DNA of 25,524 nucleotides from contig NZ_CALLDG010000029.1 of the NCBI RefSeq assembly GCF_937999985.1, positions 1 to 25,524 of the forward strand, written 5' to 3'. The stretch comes from an uncultured Corynebacterium sp. GTDB lineage: Bacteria; Actinomycetota; Actinomycetes; Mycobacteriales; Mycobacteriaceae. The position numbers were made by a program, and so were the translations under genes. Each line of letters starts with the position of its first letter. Within the stretch, counting starts at the first letter, position 1. A model generated the notes under the pieces. The model did not search any database and had not been told where the DNA came from. It saw only the letters and a program-made list of their open reading frames with translations. Below are positions 1 to 7,801 of this stretch, in pieces.

Positions 1-54
1 GTGACTCCCGCACGCGTTCCAGGCGTGTGACATAGGCCGCTAGTCGAATCCTCC
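1..54 (-). tRNA. tRNA-Ser (anticodon GGA), 5' part only
   Basis: The reverse complement begins with acceptor arm GGAGGAT at 54-48. It continues through a D-arm (GAC...GTC) and an anticodon stem CACGC/GCGTG around loop CTGGAAC, which places GGA at the anticodon. It then runs into the variable arm and is cut by the window edge. GGA reads UCC/UCU serine codons, and the large variable arm expected of tRNA-Ser would lie mostly outside. The T-arm and 3' end are not visible. Confidence 0.85.
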
Positions 55-106
55 ATGTCGAACGGCAAAACACACGGAAAAGCCGTGGCTTCGACGTACT
101 CATGAA

Positions 107-136
107 AGGGTACACAACGCTGCCTTTAGATTCCAA
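107..136 (-). promoter_or_regulatory. candidate promoter of tRNA-Ser
   Basis: On the minus strand TTGGAA (131-136) and TACCCT (107-112) are separated by 18 bp. They would start transcription near position 100, about 45 nt before the mature tRNA end. The intervening leader can form a small hairpin (CACGG/CCGTG). The -10 is a poor match, so this is tentative. Confidence 0.35.
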
Positions 137-160
137 ATCCGGTGCTAGGGGTTGGAAAGT

Positions 161-180
161 GGGCGTCAATAAGAAAGAAC
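161..180 (+). repeat. dispersed GA-tail motif, copy 1
   Basis: GGCGTCA-AT-AAGAAAGAAC, one of eight matches to GGCGTCRNNAAGWAA in the window. This copy is intergenic, 11 bp upstream of the SRP RNA -35 box. Confidence 0.6.
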
Positions 181-190
181 GAACGAGCCT

Positions 191-220
191 TTGGAACAAC
201 GAGCGCGCGTGGGCTAGTAT
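191..220 (+). promoter_or_regulatory. promoter of SRP RNA gene
   Basis: A -35 TTGGAA (191-196) and a -10 TAGTAT (215-220) are spaced by 18 bp. The predicted start falls on about G228, exactly the first base of the closing helix of the SRP RNA. That agreement is the main support. Confidence 0.6.
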
Positions 221-227
221 GGGCAAC

Positions 228-315
228 GGATTCCGCGCGGCGTGTATCTTGTGAACTCCCCCAGGGCAGGAATGCAGCAAGGGTCAACGAGCTCTGACGG
301 GTGCGCGGGGTCCCC
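228..315 (+). ncRNA. ffs: signal recognition particle RNA, small (4.5S) type
   Basis: The conserved SRP domain IV signature is present (CAGG...GGAATGCAGCAAGGGTCA, about 262-286), with the asymmetric loop that binds Ffh M-domain. The ends close perfectly: GGATTCCGCGC (228-238) pairs with GCGCGGGGTCC (303-313), counting two G-U pairs. A run of six T follows at 316-321 and serves as terminator. The length of about 88 nt fits the short bacterial form without an Alu domain. With Ffh and FtsY it targets nascent membrane proteins to the translocon. The convergent corA stop codon lies only about 15 bp beyond the T-run. Confidence 0.9.
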
Positions 316-330
316 TTTTTTATGCTCGCG

Positions 331-1374
331 CTACAGCCAGTTCTTGCGCTTAAACCACCACCACATCAGCAGGATCACCGCAAGGTTCAACAGTAGGCAG
401 TAGTAATAGCCATACTCCCAGTGCAACTCCGGCATGTTGTCGAAGTTCATGCCGTACACGCCCGCGATCATCGTCGGCGGCGCGGCCATTCCGATGATGG
501 ACGAGATCGTGCGCATGTCCTGGTTCTGACGCAGCGAAATGATCGCCGAGCTGGCCTGGATGAGGGAGCTCAGGCGCTCGTCGAAAGAGTCGATCTTGTC
601 CTTGGCCAGCATGGCGTGGTCCAAGACATCGCGGAAGAAAGCCCTGACGTGCTTGGTTGTCAGATCCTTGTGGTTTTCGATCAAAGCGCGCAGCGCCGGA
701 ATCAGGGGGCCGATGGCGTGGCGCATCTCCAGGATCTCGCGCTTCAGGGTGTAGATATTCTCAATGTTCGTCTCGGCACGGAGGGTGAAGACCTCCTCCT
801 CCAAGTTGTCCACGCGGTCTTCCAGCGCCTCGGAGATGCGGGTGTACTCGTCGACCAGGTAGTCCGTGATGGCCCACGCGATGGCCATCGGACCTGCGCT
901 GCGCAGCTCGGGCGCCTGGTGCAGGCGGGCTTCCGGGTCGGGCAGTTCCGTATCGTGGGCAATCACGATGATGAACTTCTGGCTGATGACCATCTGCACC
1001 TCGCCGGTTTGGATGAGGTCACGCCGGTCGATGAGGTCCTTATTGCCCGCGTACTGCACGGAGCGGACGACCGTGAACAGCTGGTTCTCGTAGCGCTCCA
1101 GCTTGGCGCGCTGGTGGGCGGTCACGGCATCCTCGACGATGAGCTCGTCGACGTCGTAGCATTTCGCCACCTTCAGCATCTGCTCTTCCGAGGGTTCCTC
1201 TAGGGTGACCAGCACAAAGCTGCCCCTGCTGGGGGTGGCTAGATCCTCGATCTCTTTCAGCGCGGTGGCATAGTTCGCCTGGCCGGGGGTCTGCTTGCCC
1301 TCGACGTAAAGGCGGCACTCGCGGATGGCGCGTTCAACGGGGACCCGGACTCGGTTGGGTTCGGTTTTTGCCAT
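331..1374 (-). CDS. corA: CorA family magnesium/divalent cation channel
   Basis: This 347-residue protein has the CorA plan: a long soluble N-terminal funnel with acidic and coiled-coil helices (about 1-285), then two transmembrane helices close to the C-terminus. The signature GMN is at residues 308-310 (context YGMNFDNMPEL), at the mouth of the pore between TM1 and TM2. The protein ends with a basic tail (FKRKNWL), as in the family. CorA forms a pentameric inner-membrane channel for Mg2+ and sometimes Co2+ or Ni2+. The ATG start is preceded by an AAAGGA Shine-Dalgarno (SD) sequence at suitable spacing. The gene is monocistronic, divergent from aspT and convergent with the SRP RNA. Confidence 0.93.
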   Translation of the reverse strand: MAKTEPNRVRVPVERAIRECRLYVEGKQTPGQANYATALKEIEDLATPSRGSFVLVTLEEPSEEQMLKVAKCYDVDELIVEDAVTAHQRAKLERYENQLFTVVRSVQYAGNKDLIDRRDLIQTGEVQMVISQKFIIVIAHDTELPDPEARLHQAPELRSAGPMAIAWAITDYLVDEYTRISEALEDRVDNLEEEVFTLRAETNIENIYTLKREILEMRHAIGPLIPALRALIENHKDLTTKHVRAFFRDVLDHAMLAKDKIDSFDERLSSLIQASSAIISLRQNQDMRTISSIIGMAAPPTMIAGVYGMNFDNMPELHWEYGYYYCLLLNLAVILLMWWWFKRKNWL

Positions 1375-1426
1375 AGTGGATCCTTTCCAACTATTTCAAC
1401 TACATCCGGCGAGAACTGACGCACGG

Positions 1427-1448
1427 TAACTCTATGCAAACTCTATGC
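1427..1448. repeat. tandem 11-bp repeat in the corA upstream region
   Basis: Two adjacent copies of WAACTCTATGC (1427-1437 and 1438-1448) lie 53-74 bp upstream of the corA start. They sit in the shared corA/aspT intergenic region, where they could overlap a corA promoter or be an operator. No regulator is recognisable. Confidence 0.4.
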
Positions 1449-1637
1449 ACCTTAGCCCGTCGATATCCTATCGCCCGCAAGGTAGCCCCGCAGGCGCTGA
1501 GTTTCGCCGGGGCTGTGGCGCCGGGCGGCGCCGGGGCACGCTCTGGCGGGGGCGGTGTCCGGCAAGTCCGTTAGACTGGCAAAGGTAAGCCATACCGAGG
1601 GTAAACCCCAGCACGCCATAAGCGGGAGAGAATTTAC

Positions 1638-2921
1638 ATGAAGATCGAAAACGTAAACGCAGAGCTCCTCCTCAGTATGAAGGAGGACGTCCGCCAGGCC
1701 TACGAAGAGCTGCACTCCAAGGGGCTCAACCTGGACCTCACGCGCGGTAAGCCTTCGGCAGAGCAGCTGGATTTCTCGGTGGATCTGCTGAGCCTTCCGG
1801 GCGAGAACTTCACCTCGCCCTCCGGAGTGGATGTGCGCAACTACGGCGGCGGGGTTGGCCTGACGGAGATCCGCCAGCTGTGGGCGGACGTCCTGGGCCT
1901 GCCGGTGGATAACGTCATCGCCGGGGACGCTTCCAGCCTGAACATCATGTTCGACCTGATCAGCTGGGCCTACACTTTCGGCACCAACGATTCCGAGCGC
2001 CCCTGGTCGGCGGAGGAGAAGCTGAAGTGGATCTGCCCCGTGCCGGGCTACGACCGCCACCACTCCATCACCGAACTGTTCGGCTTCGAGATGCTGACCG
2101 TCGACATGACGGACGAAGGCCCGGACATGGATCAGGTGCGCGAGCTGGCGAAGGACCCGGCCGTGAAGGGCATGTGGGCCGTGCCGATGTTCGCCAACCC
2201 GACGGGCGTGACCTACTCGCAGCAGACCGCCGAGGCCCTGGCTGCCATGGAAACCGGCGCGCCGGACTTCCGCATTGTGTGGGATAACGCCTACGCCGTC
2301 CACACCCTGACCGACGAGTTCCCGGAGATCATCAACATCCTGGACGTCGCCGAGAAGGCGGGCAACCCGAACCGCTTCTGGGCGATGTCCTCTACCTCCA
2401 AGATCACTTTCGCGGGCGCTGGCCTGGCCTTCTTCGCTTCTTCCACGGAGAACCTGGAGTGGTACAAGAAGATCGCCAACGTGCGCGGCATTGGCCCGAA
2501 CAAGGTCAACCAGTTGGCTCACCTGCAGTACCTGAAGGATGCCGAGGGCGTGCGCGACCTCATGCGCAAGCACGCGGGTTCCCTGGGGCCGAAGTTCACC
2601 CGCGTGGTGGAGATCCTGCAGCGCCGCCTGGGCGACCTCAACGTTGCCGAGTGGACCGTCCCGGAGGGCGGCTACTTCATCTCCGTGAACCTGCTGGATG
2701 GCACTGCTGCCCGCGTGGTGGAGCTGGCGAAGAAGGCCGGCGTGGCCCTGACCGCCGCGGGCTCGACCTACCCGCTGAAGCAGGATCCGAACGACCGCAA
2801 CCTGCGCCTGGCGCCTTCCATGCCGACGATCGAGCAGCTGGAGGTCGCCATGGACGGCTTCGCCACCTGCGTGCTCTACGCCGCGATCGAGATGGTCGAG
2901 CACGACGCGGGCCAGCGCTAA
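1638..2921 (+). CDS. aspT: PLP-dependent aspartate aminotransferase (class I, AspT type)
   Basis: This 427-residue fold-type I aminotransferase resembles the corynebacterial AspT / subgroup Ic group rather than E. coli AspC. Visible marks are an N-terminal TRGKPS segment, a NPTGV motif (about residue 190), the WDNAYAVH cofactor-binding segment, and the Schiff-base lysine at about residue 255 in SSTSKITFAGAG. The C-terminal substrate arginine is probably in LRLAPS. It interconverts aspartate and 2-oxoglutarate with oxaloacetate and glutamate and so feeds the lysC-asd pathway encoded further along. The ATG has a GGGAG-type SD. The next gene follows after 33 nt in the same frame and is probably co-transcribed. 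Confidence 0.88.
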   Translation: MKIENVNAELLLSMKEDVRQAYEELHSKGLNLDLTRGKPSAEQLDFSVDLLSLPGENFTSPSGVDVRNYGGGVGLTEIRQLWADVLGLPVDNVIAGDASSLNIMFDLISWAYTFGTNDSERPWSAEEKLKWICPVPGYDRHHSITELFGFEMLTVDMTDEGPDMDQVRELAKDPAVKGMWAVPMFANPTGVTYSQQTAEALAAMETGAPDFRIVWDNAYAVHTLTDEFPEIINILDVAEKAGNPNRFWAMSSTSKITFAGAGLAFFASSTENLEWYKKIANVRGIGPNKVNQLAHLQYLKDAEGVRDLMRKHAGSLGPKFTRVVEILQRRLGDLNVAEWTVPEGGYFISVNLLDGTAARVVELAKKAGVALTAAGSTYPLKQDPNDRNLRLAPSMPTIEQLEVAMDGFATCVLYAAIEMVEHDAGQR

Positions 2922-2954
2922 CCCACACCGTCAGACAGTAAGCAGGAGGCCACC

Positions 2955-3641
2955 ATCAACACCGACGAAACACTGGTCTGGGTCCAGGGGCTACTCCCCG
3001 ACGAGCCGACCGTCGCACGCCGCAAGGTCGCCGATTCCTTCCCCGAGTTCGCTGTGGCCGAGGTGTTTCTTGGTGACGCCCCCTCGCCCCAGAACGGCAC
3101 ACCCCAGGAGGGCGGCGAAGAACCCGTGCTGGCCGAGACGGTTGCAATGACCATCGACGCCGGACGTATGGAAACCGGCCTGGAGACCGAAGACGGCTCC
3201 GACCTGCGCGTGGAACTGCTGACCGTCGTTAGCGGGCACGACGATACCGCCGCCGACCTGCTGGCCCACGCCGCGACGATGATCTCCCAGGACCCCGGCC
3301 ACTGGCCGCCGCAGCCCGGCACCATGCTGCCGAACGTGGTGCAGCAAATGGATGCAGATTCGGAGCGGAAGATCACCGCCCGCAACGGCCTGCTGGTGGT
3401 TCCCTACGTGTGGGACGAAGGTGTACCGCACGTCCACGAGGTCACCTCCGGCGGTGCGGGCCGCCACTCGAAGGAAGGCGAGACCGACGTGGAGTTCACC
3501 CACCCGGGGCGGCTGACCATCGTCGCGCAGCTGGTGATGCTGACGGACGAGGAGCTTGAGCTCGCGCAGACGGCCGGTGTGGCCGCGGTGCAGGAGCGGT
3601 TGGTGCGTGAGGGCGTCAATATCAACGACATATGGCGCTAG
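2955..3641 (+). CDS. suppressor-of-fused (SUFU) domain-like protein, apparent AUC start
   Basis: With the start proposed here the product is 228 residues, soluble, acidic and without signal peptide or membrane helix. The core (LRVELLTVV...LLAHAATMI...PQPGTMLPNVV, then LVVPYVWDEGV and VAQLVMLTDEELELAQTAGVAAVQERL) resembles bacterial SUFU-domain proteins, whose function is unknown. The start is odd. A perfect AGGAGG (2944-2949) lies 5 nt before ATC at 2955, and reading is open from there. No ATG, GTG or TTG occurs in frame until GTG 3054, which has no SD. Either AUC is used, the ATG has mutated, or translation begins at 3054 (195 residues). Family call moderate, reading frame firm. Confidence 0.65.
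   Translation: MNTDETLVWVQGLLPDEPTVARRKVADSFPEFAVAEVFLGDAPSPQNGTPQEGGEEPVLAETVAMTIDAGRMETGLETEDGSDLRVELLTVVSGHDDTAADLLAHAATMISQDPGHWPPQPGTMLPNVVQQMDADSERKITARNGLLVVPYVWDEGVPHVHEVTSGGAGRHSKEGETDVEFTHPGRLTIVAQLVMLTDEELELAQTAGVAAVQERLVREGVNINDIWR
3065..3080 (-). repeat. dispersed GA-tail motif, copy 2
   Basis: On the minus strand GGCGTCA-CC-AAGAAAC, matching the GGCGTCRNNAAGWAA core. It is antisense within the SUFU-like gene, in the variable N-terminal segment (VFLGDAPS). Confidence 0.5.
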
Positions 3642-3672
3642 GCGACCGCAACGGGTCGTCTTAGGCGGAATG

Positions 3673-3678
3673 TAGGGT
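3673..3678 (+). promoter_or_regulatory. candidate -10 box giving a leaderless dnaX mRNA
   Basis: TAGGGT ends 6 nt before the dnaX GTG start. A transcript from it would begin at or next to the start codon, consistent with the absence of an SD. No convincing -35 is seen, which is common in corynebacterial promoters. Confidence 0.35.
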
Positions 3679-3684
3679 AGGTTC

Positions 3685-6519
3685 GTGGCACTTTATAGGA
3701 AATATCGTCCGGCGACGTTTGCCGAGGTCGTGGGGCAATCCCACGTGACCGAGCCGTTGTCGGTGGCGCTGGATAGCGGGCGGATCAACCACGCATACCT
3801 GTTTTCCGGGCCGCGCGGCTGCGGTAAGACGTCGTCGGCGCGCATCTTGGCCCGCTCGCTGAACTGCGTGGAAGGGCCGACGTCCACGCCCTGTGGAAAG
3901 TGCGAATCCTGCGTGTCGCTGGCGCCCGGCGGGCCGGGGAACCTGGATGTGACGGAGCTGGACGCCGCCACGCACAACGGCGTGGACGACATGCGCGAGC
4001 TGCGCGAACGCGCCTTCTACGCGCCTGCGGAATCTCGCTACCGGGTGTTCATTATTGACGAGGCGCACATGATCTCCACGGCGGGTTTCAACGCTCTGCT
4101 GAAGATCGTGGAGGAGCCGCCGGAGCACCTGATCTTCATCTTCGCCACGACGGAGCCGGAGAAGTTGCTGCAGACGATTCGCTCCCGAACCCACAACTAC
4201 CCGTTCCGCCTGCTGGCGCCGCCGGATATGCGCGGGCTGCTGGAATCGGTGGTGTCCGGCGAAGGCGTGCCGGTGGAGGATGCGGTGTATCCGCTGGTCA
4301 TCCGCGCGGGTGGCGGTTCGCCGCGTGACTCGCTGTCGATTATGGACCAGCTGCTGGCCGGTGCAGGGCCGGAGGGCGTGACGTACAACCGCGCGCTAGC
4401 TCTGCTGGGCGTGACGGATTCCACCCTCATCGACCGTGCTGTGGATGCGCTGGCGGAGCACGATTCTGCCGCCCTGTTTGCCGTGGTCGACGAGGTTATT
4501 GATGCCGGATATGATCCACGCCGCTTCAGCGAGGACCTGCTCGACCGTTTCCGTGATCTGCTGGTGGTGCAGGCCGTGCCGGATGCTTTCGAACGCGGGC
4601 TGGTAAACGCGCCGGAGGAGTCTCGTGACGTACTGCGCGAGCAGGCGGAGAAGATGGGGCAGGCGACGCTGACCCGCTGCGCATCCCTGGTGAACGAGGG
4701 GCTGGCGCAGATGCGCGGCGCTACGGCTCCGCGGCTGTTGCTGGAGATTCTGTGCGCGCGCATGGCGCTGCCCGCTGCTGGCATGACGGTGGAGGCGCTG
4801 GCTCAGCGCGTGGAGGCCCTGGAGAAGGGGCATGGCGGGACTGGCGGTAGCGTTGCTGGTGGCGGCGCGGACCGTAGTGGCGCGAGCGCGGGCACGGGCG
4901 CAGGAGCTGGAGCTGGTTCGAGTGCTGGGACAGGTACTGGCACGGGCGTGCGCGGCAGCCGGGCGGAAATGTTCGCTCGCCGAAGGAAGGCTGCGCAGGA
5001 CGCAGCGGAGCAGTCCCCGGCTCAGCCCGCCGAGTCCCCCGAGGCAACGGAGACTTCTCGAGCACCAGAGACCTCGCCAGAGACGCCGCAGGAGGCTACA
5101 CAGAAGGCAGTCCCCGCGACACCGGCTGAGATGTCGCAGGGGACGGAGCAGGAGTCAGCACAGCAAACCACGCAGGAGTCCCCGGCCATTGCCGAGGCGC
5201 GCCGGGCGCGCGACATCATGCAGCGCCACCGCCAGGCCAGCGCTGCGGAGTCTGCCGCTGCAACGGAAGAGCCCACGCCAGCCGATAGTGCAAGCTCGGA
5301 GGCTTCGGCGGAAGCGGCCGTCACAATTGATTCGGACTCCTGGGCGCGGATCATGGATGCCGTCCACGAGCTGGACCTTAGTGCTTGGATCGCCCTCCGA
5401 GGCGCCGCACCGCGCGCGTCCCAGCCCACTCCGGGCGAGATCCACGTTGACCACCACACCGGTTCACTGGCACGGCTAGTCAGTGGGCCGAAGAACGCGG
5501 AGGTTTATTCGCAGGCTATCCAGAGTGTCACGGGAAGCCCTGCGCGAATTGTCGTCTACGTCGGCGACGAAGTTGTCGGCGCCGATGCCGCCGGAACTGC
5601 CGGTGTCGCCGGGACTGCCGATGCCGCTGAAGCCTCCGGAGCCGCAGGAGGCGATGAGCCGGGAAAATCTGAACCGGCGGCGGCACAGCCCTCCGCCGGT
5701 GAGGGACAAACGCCAGCCTCCACACCGGTGAACCCTGTGCCAGCGGAAACCCCGATGGACGTAGCAGCCTCCCGCAGCGCCGCCTCCAGCGCCCTGGAGC
5801 GCGCCCGCGCGATGGAAGAAGCGATGCGCAAGGCCTCGCACTCCCACCGAAACGCAGGCACAGCGGGCATAGCTGGAGCGGATGCAGCGGGCGCCGCTAC
5901 TGGCAGCCGGGGAGCGGCAGGCAAGGGAGCCGGAACTGCAGCCAATTCGGGTGAAGCAACCGCCGCGCAGGAAGACCCGAACTCCGGCTGGCGCGCCCGC
6001 GCCGAACGAGCCAAGGCCCGCAAGAAATACAACATGGAAAACGGCTTCAACGGCGTCCCCCTGCCTGATGAGCCGCCAGTCGATGCCTACGGAGACGCCC
6101 CCGTCGATACCTGGGACGGTAGCGCGGCCGCTAACGCTGCCGTCGATCCAGCAGCCGCCAACCCGGCAGCCGACGCGCCGCTGCCGCCCGAACCCTCGGA
6201 CCCCTCTGATCCGTCTGATTCCTCCGGCCCGTCCGGCTCCCCAGGATCTTCTGCGCCGTCGGGAGCCTCCGCATCACCTGCGTCATTTGGACCGCCCGCG
6301 CGGACGCAAGAACCCCCGTCCCGGGCCGCGAACCGCCAGCCCCACGCTGGGGTGGGCGCTGCTGGGGGCGAGGGGGCGTCACAAAGTAAAGAACAAAAAG
6401 AACGCGACGAACTACTCGCCGACCTCGAGCGCGCACCCGGCGAGCGCGACCACCGCACGCCGCTGGAAATCGCAGGTGAACTGATTGAAAAGAGCCTCGG
6501 CGCAGAGAGAGTTCGCTAA
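3685..6519 (+). CDS. dnaX: DNA polymerase III tau (clamp loader) subunit
   Basis: The N-terminal AAA+ module is complete: LYRKYRPATFAEVVGQ, Walker A GPRGCGKT (42-49), zinc cysteines C61, C70, C73 and C76, Walker B/DEAH at 125-128, sensor FATTE (153-157), and Arg-finger motif SRT (167-169) where enterobacteria have SRC. Domains II-III extend to about residue 375. The rest is dominated by low complexity: Gly/Ala/Thr-rich and Glu/Gln/Pro-rich stretches around 380-560, a conserved patch about 550-640 (WARIMDAVHELD...), then Ala/Gly/Pro/Ser-rich sequence to about 910. At 944 residues it is far longer than E. coli tau (643). Tau loads the beta clamp and couples polymerases to helicase. I saw no slippery heptamer for a gamma form. 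GTG start, probably leaderless; followed by ybaB and recR as in many bacteria. Confidence 0.95.
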   Translation: MALYRKYRPATFAEVVGQSHVTEPLSVALDSGRINHAYLFSGPRGCGKTSSARILARSLNCVEGPTSTPCGKCESCVSLAPGGPGNLDVTELDAATHNGVDDMRELRERAFYAPAESRYRVFIIDEAHMISTAGFNALLKIVEEPPEHLIFIFATTEPEKLLQTIRSRTHNYPFRLLAPPDMRGLLESVVSGEGVPVEDAVYPLVIRAGGGSPRDSLSIMDQLLAGAGPEGVTYNRALALLGVTDSTLIDRAVDALAEHDSAALFAVVDEVIDAGYDPRRFSEDLLDRFRDLLVVQAVPDAFERGLVNAPEESRDVLREQAEKMGQATLTRCASLVNEGLAQMRGATAPRLLLEILCARMALPAAGMTVEALAQRVEALEKGHGGTGGSVAGGGADRSGASAGTGAGAGAGSSAGTGTGTGVRGSRAEMFARRRKAAQDAAEQSPAQPAESPEATETSRAPETSPETPQEATQKAVPATPAEMSQGTEQESAQQTTQESPAIAEARRARDIMQRHRQASAAESAAATEEPTPADSASSEASAEAAVTIDSDSWARIMDAVHELDLSAWIALRGAAPRASQPTPGEIHVDHHTGSLARLVSGPKNAEVYSQAIQSVTGSPARIVVYVGDEVVGADAAGTAGVAGTADAAEASGAAGGDEPGKSEPAAAQPSAGEGQTPASTPVNPVPAETPMDVAASRSAASSALERARAMEEAMRKASHSHRNAGTAGIAGADAAGAATGSRGAAGKGAGTAANSGEATAAQEDPNSGWRARAERAKARKKYNMENGFNGVPLPDEPPVDAYGDAPVDTWDGSAAANAAVDPAAANPAADAPLPPEPSDPSDPSDSSGPSGSPGSSAPSGASASPASFGPPARTQEPPSRAANRQPHAGVGAAGGEGASQSKEQKERDELLADLERAPGERDHRTPLEIAGELIEKSLGAERVR
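6374..6394 (+). repeat. dispersed GA-tail motif, copy 3
   Basis: GGCGTCA-CA-AAGTAAAGAAC (with preceding G) matches GGCGTCRNNAAGWAA. It lies in the disordered linker near the DnaX C-terminus, encoding GASQSKEQK. Confidence 0.6.
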
Positions 6520-6635
6520 GCGTGAACACAACCATCCGCACACGCGAAGGCGCCTAACACGCCTGTCCAAGCCGAGCGGTACAGTTGTGGAAGAACAAAA
6601 CCAAGCACGAGAAACCTCGACGAAAGGTAAACAAA

Positions 6636-6950
6636 ATGAGCCAGCCAGACATGAACCAGCTGATGCAGCAGGCCCAGCAGATGCAGGCGCAGCTGCAGGA
6701 AGCACAGCGCGAGATCGCCGCTTCCACCGTCAAGGGCGAGGCAGGCAACGGCCTGGTCACCATCTCCGTCGCAGGTTCCGGCGAGGTCACCGACATGGAG
6801 ATCGACCCGAAGATCGTTGACCCCGAAGACATCGACACCCTGAAGGACCTGCTGCTCGGCGCTTTTAAGGACGCAAACCAGAAGCTGCAGACCCTCGCCG
6901 AGGAGAAGATGGGCCCGCTGTCCCAGGGCATGAGCGGCCTGGGCTTCTAA
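6636..6950 (+). CDS. ybaB: YbaB/EbfC family nucleoid-associated protein
   Basis: The product is 104 residues. It starts with a Met/Gln-rich helix (MNQLMQQAQQMQAQLQEAQ), then TVKGEAGNGLVTISVAGSGEVTDMEIDPKIVDPEDIDTLKDL, the conserved YbaB core. Family members are dimeric DNA-binding proteins associated with the nucleoid, and the gene sits between dnaX and recR in a wide range of bacteria. I chose ATG 6636 because an AAAGG SD lies 8 nt upstream and the product then matches the usual family length. An in-frame upstream extension would add unconserved residues. Confidence 0.92.
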   Translation: MSQPDMNQLMQQAQQMQAQLQEAQREIAASTVKGEAGNGLVTISVAGSGEVTDMEIDPKIVDPEDIDTLKDLLLGAFKDANQKLQTLAEEKMGPLSQGMSGLGF

Positions 6951-6980
6951 GCCTTCTAAGAACTCCAAAGCGAGACCTAG

Positions 6981-7745
6981 TTGTTCGAAGGACCACTACA
7001 GGACGTCATCGACGAATTCTCCCGGCTGCCCGGCATCGGGCCGAAAAGCGCGCAACGCATCGCGCTGCACCTGCTTAACGAAGAGCCGGAGGACATCGAA
7101 CGCTTCCAAAGCGCACTCGGCCGCCTGCAACGCGGCGTGACGTTCTGCCGCATCTGCCACAACATCTCCCAAGAAGATGTGTGCCGGATCTGCGCGGACT
7201 CCAACCGTGACAAAAGCATCATCTGCGTGGTCGAGGAGTCCAAAGACATCCAGGTGATCGAACGCACCGCGGAATACCGCGGGCGCTACCACGTGCTCGG
7301 CGGAGCACTCGACCCGCTGAATGGCATCGGGCCGAAGGAACTGAACGTCACGCCCCTGGTGCAGCGCATCGGCGGGGCGCTGCCGGACGTCGCACTCGGC
7401 GCGAAGGACGGCGGGGCTTCTCTTGGCGACGCCGACACGCCCGCCGGTGGCGAACCCAGCGGCGCGGACGCAGCTGAAACGGGCAACGCCGAAACGTCCG
7501 CCGTCGAGCTCGACGTCCAGCCGGACGTCGAGTACGACGAAGCCCCCGAGATCACCGAAGTCATCATCGCCACCGACCCGAACACGGAGGGCGAGGCGAC
7601 GGCCTCCTACCTCGGCCGCCTGCTGCGCGACTTTCCCGGGCTGACAGTCACGCGCCTGGCCTCGGGCATTCCGATGGGCGGGGACCTGGAGTTCGTCGAC
7701 GAGCTCACCCTGTCCCGCGCGTTTGCGGGACGCACCGCGCTGTAG
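6981..7745 (+). CDS. recR: recombination mediator RecR, with an extra loop
   Basis: RecR works with RecO (and RecF) to load RecA at gaps. The sequence shows the helix-hairpin-helix (LPGIGPKSAQRIALHLL, 16-32), a C4 zinc finger (C56, C59, C68, C71), and a Toprim domain with ATDPNTEGEATASYL (197-211) and the C-terminal LASGIPMGGDLEFVDELTL. The start is TTG: an in-frame TAG lies immediately upstream, and MFEGPLQD matches the family N-terminus. The length of 254 exceeds the usual 198-220. The excess is an Ala/Gly/Glu/Asp-rich insertion (about residues 132-190) between the Toprim glutamate strand region and the ATDPN motif. It is the third gene of a dnaX-ybaB-recR cluster. Confidence 0.93.
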   Translation: MFEGPLQDVIDEFSRLPGIGPKSAQRIALHLLNEEPEDIERFQSALGRLQRGVTFCRICHNISQEDVCRICADSNRDKSIICVVEESKDIQVIERTAEYRGRYHVLGGALDPLNGIGPKELNVTPLVQRIGGALPDVALGAKDGGASLGDADTPAGGEPSGADAAETGNAETSAVELDVQPDVEYDEAPEITEVIIATDPNTEGEATASYLGRLLRDFPGLTVTRLASGIPMGGDLEFVDELTLSRAFAGRTAL

Positions 7746-7801
7746 TTTCTGTAGCCGCTGGAGCACGACGGGACTATAACGGCGGGACTACAGTGGCGCC
7801 C

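Noticed and set aside
1452..2903. Long minus-strand open frame (483 codons) opposite aspT
   Set aside because: Arg/His/Gly/Val-rich translation with no domain, exactly antisense to a well supported gene; an effect of high GC codon usage.
5580..5960. Repeated GCC/GGA-type codon runs in dnaX as possible satellite or mobile repeat
   Set aside because: They keep reading frame and amino acid bias of a disordered linker; no exact repeat unit.
6585..6635. Upstream start for ybaB
   Set aside because: The Lys/Arg-rich extension is unlike the family, and the SD points to ATG 6636.
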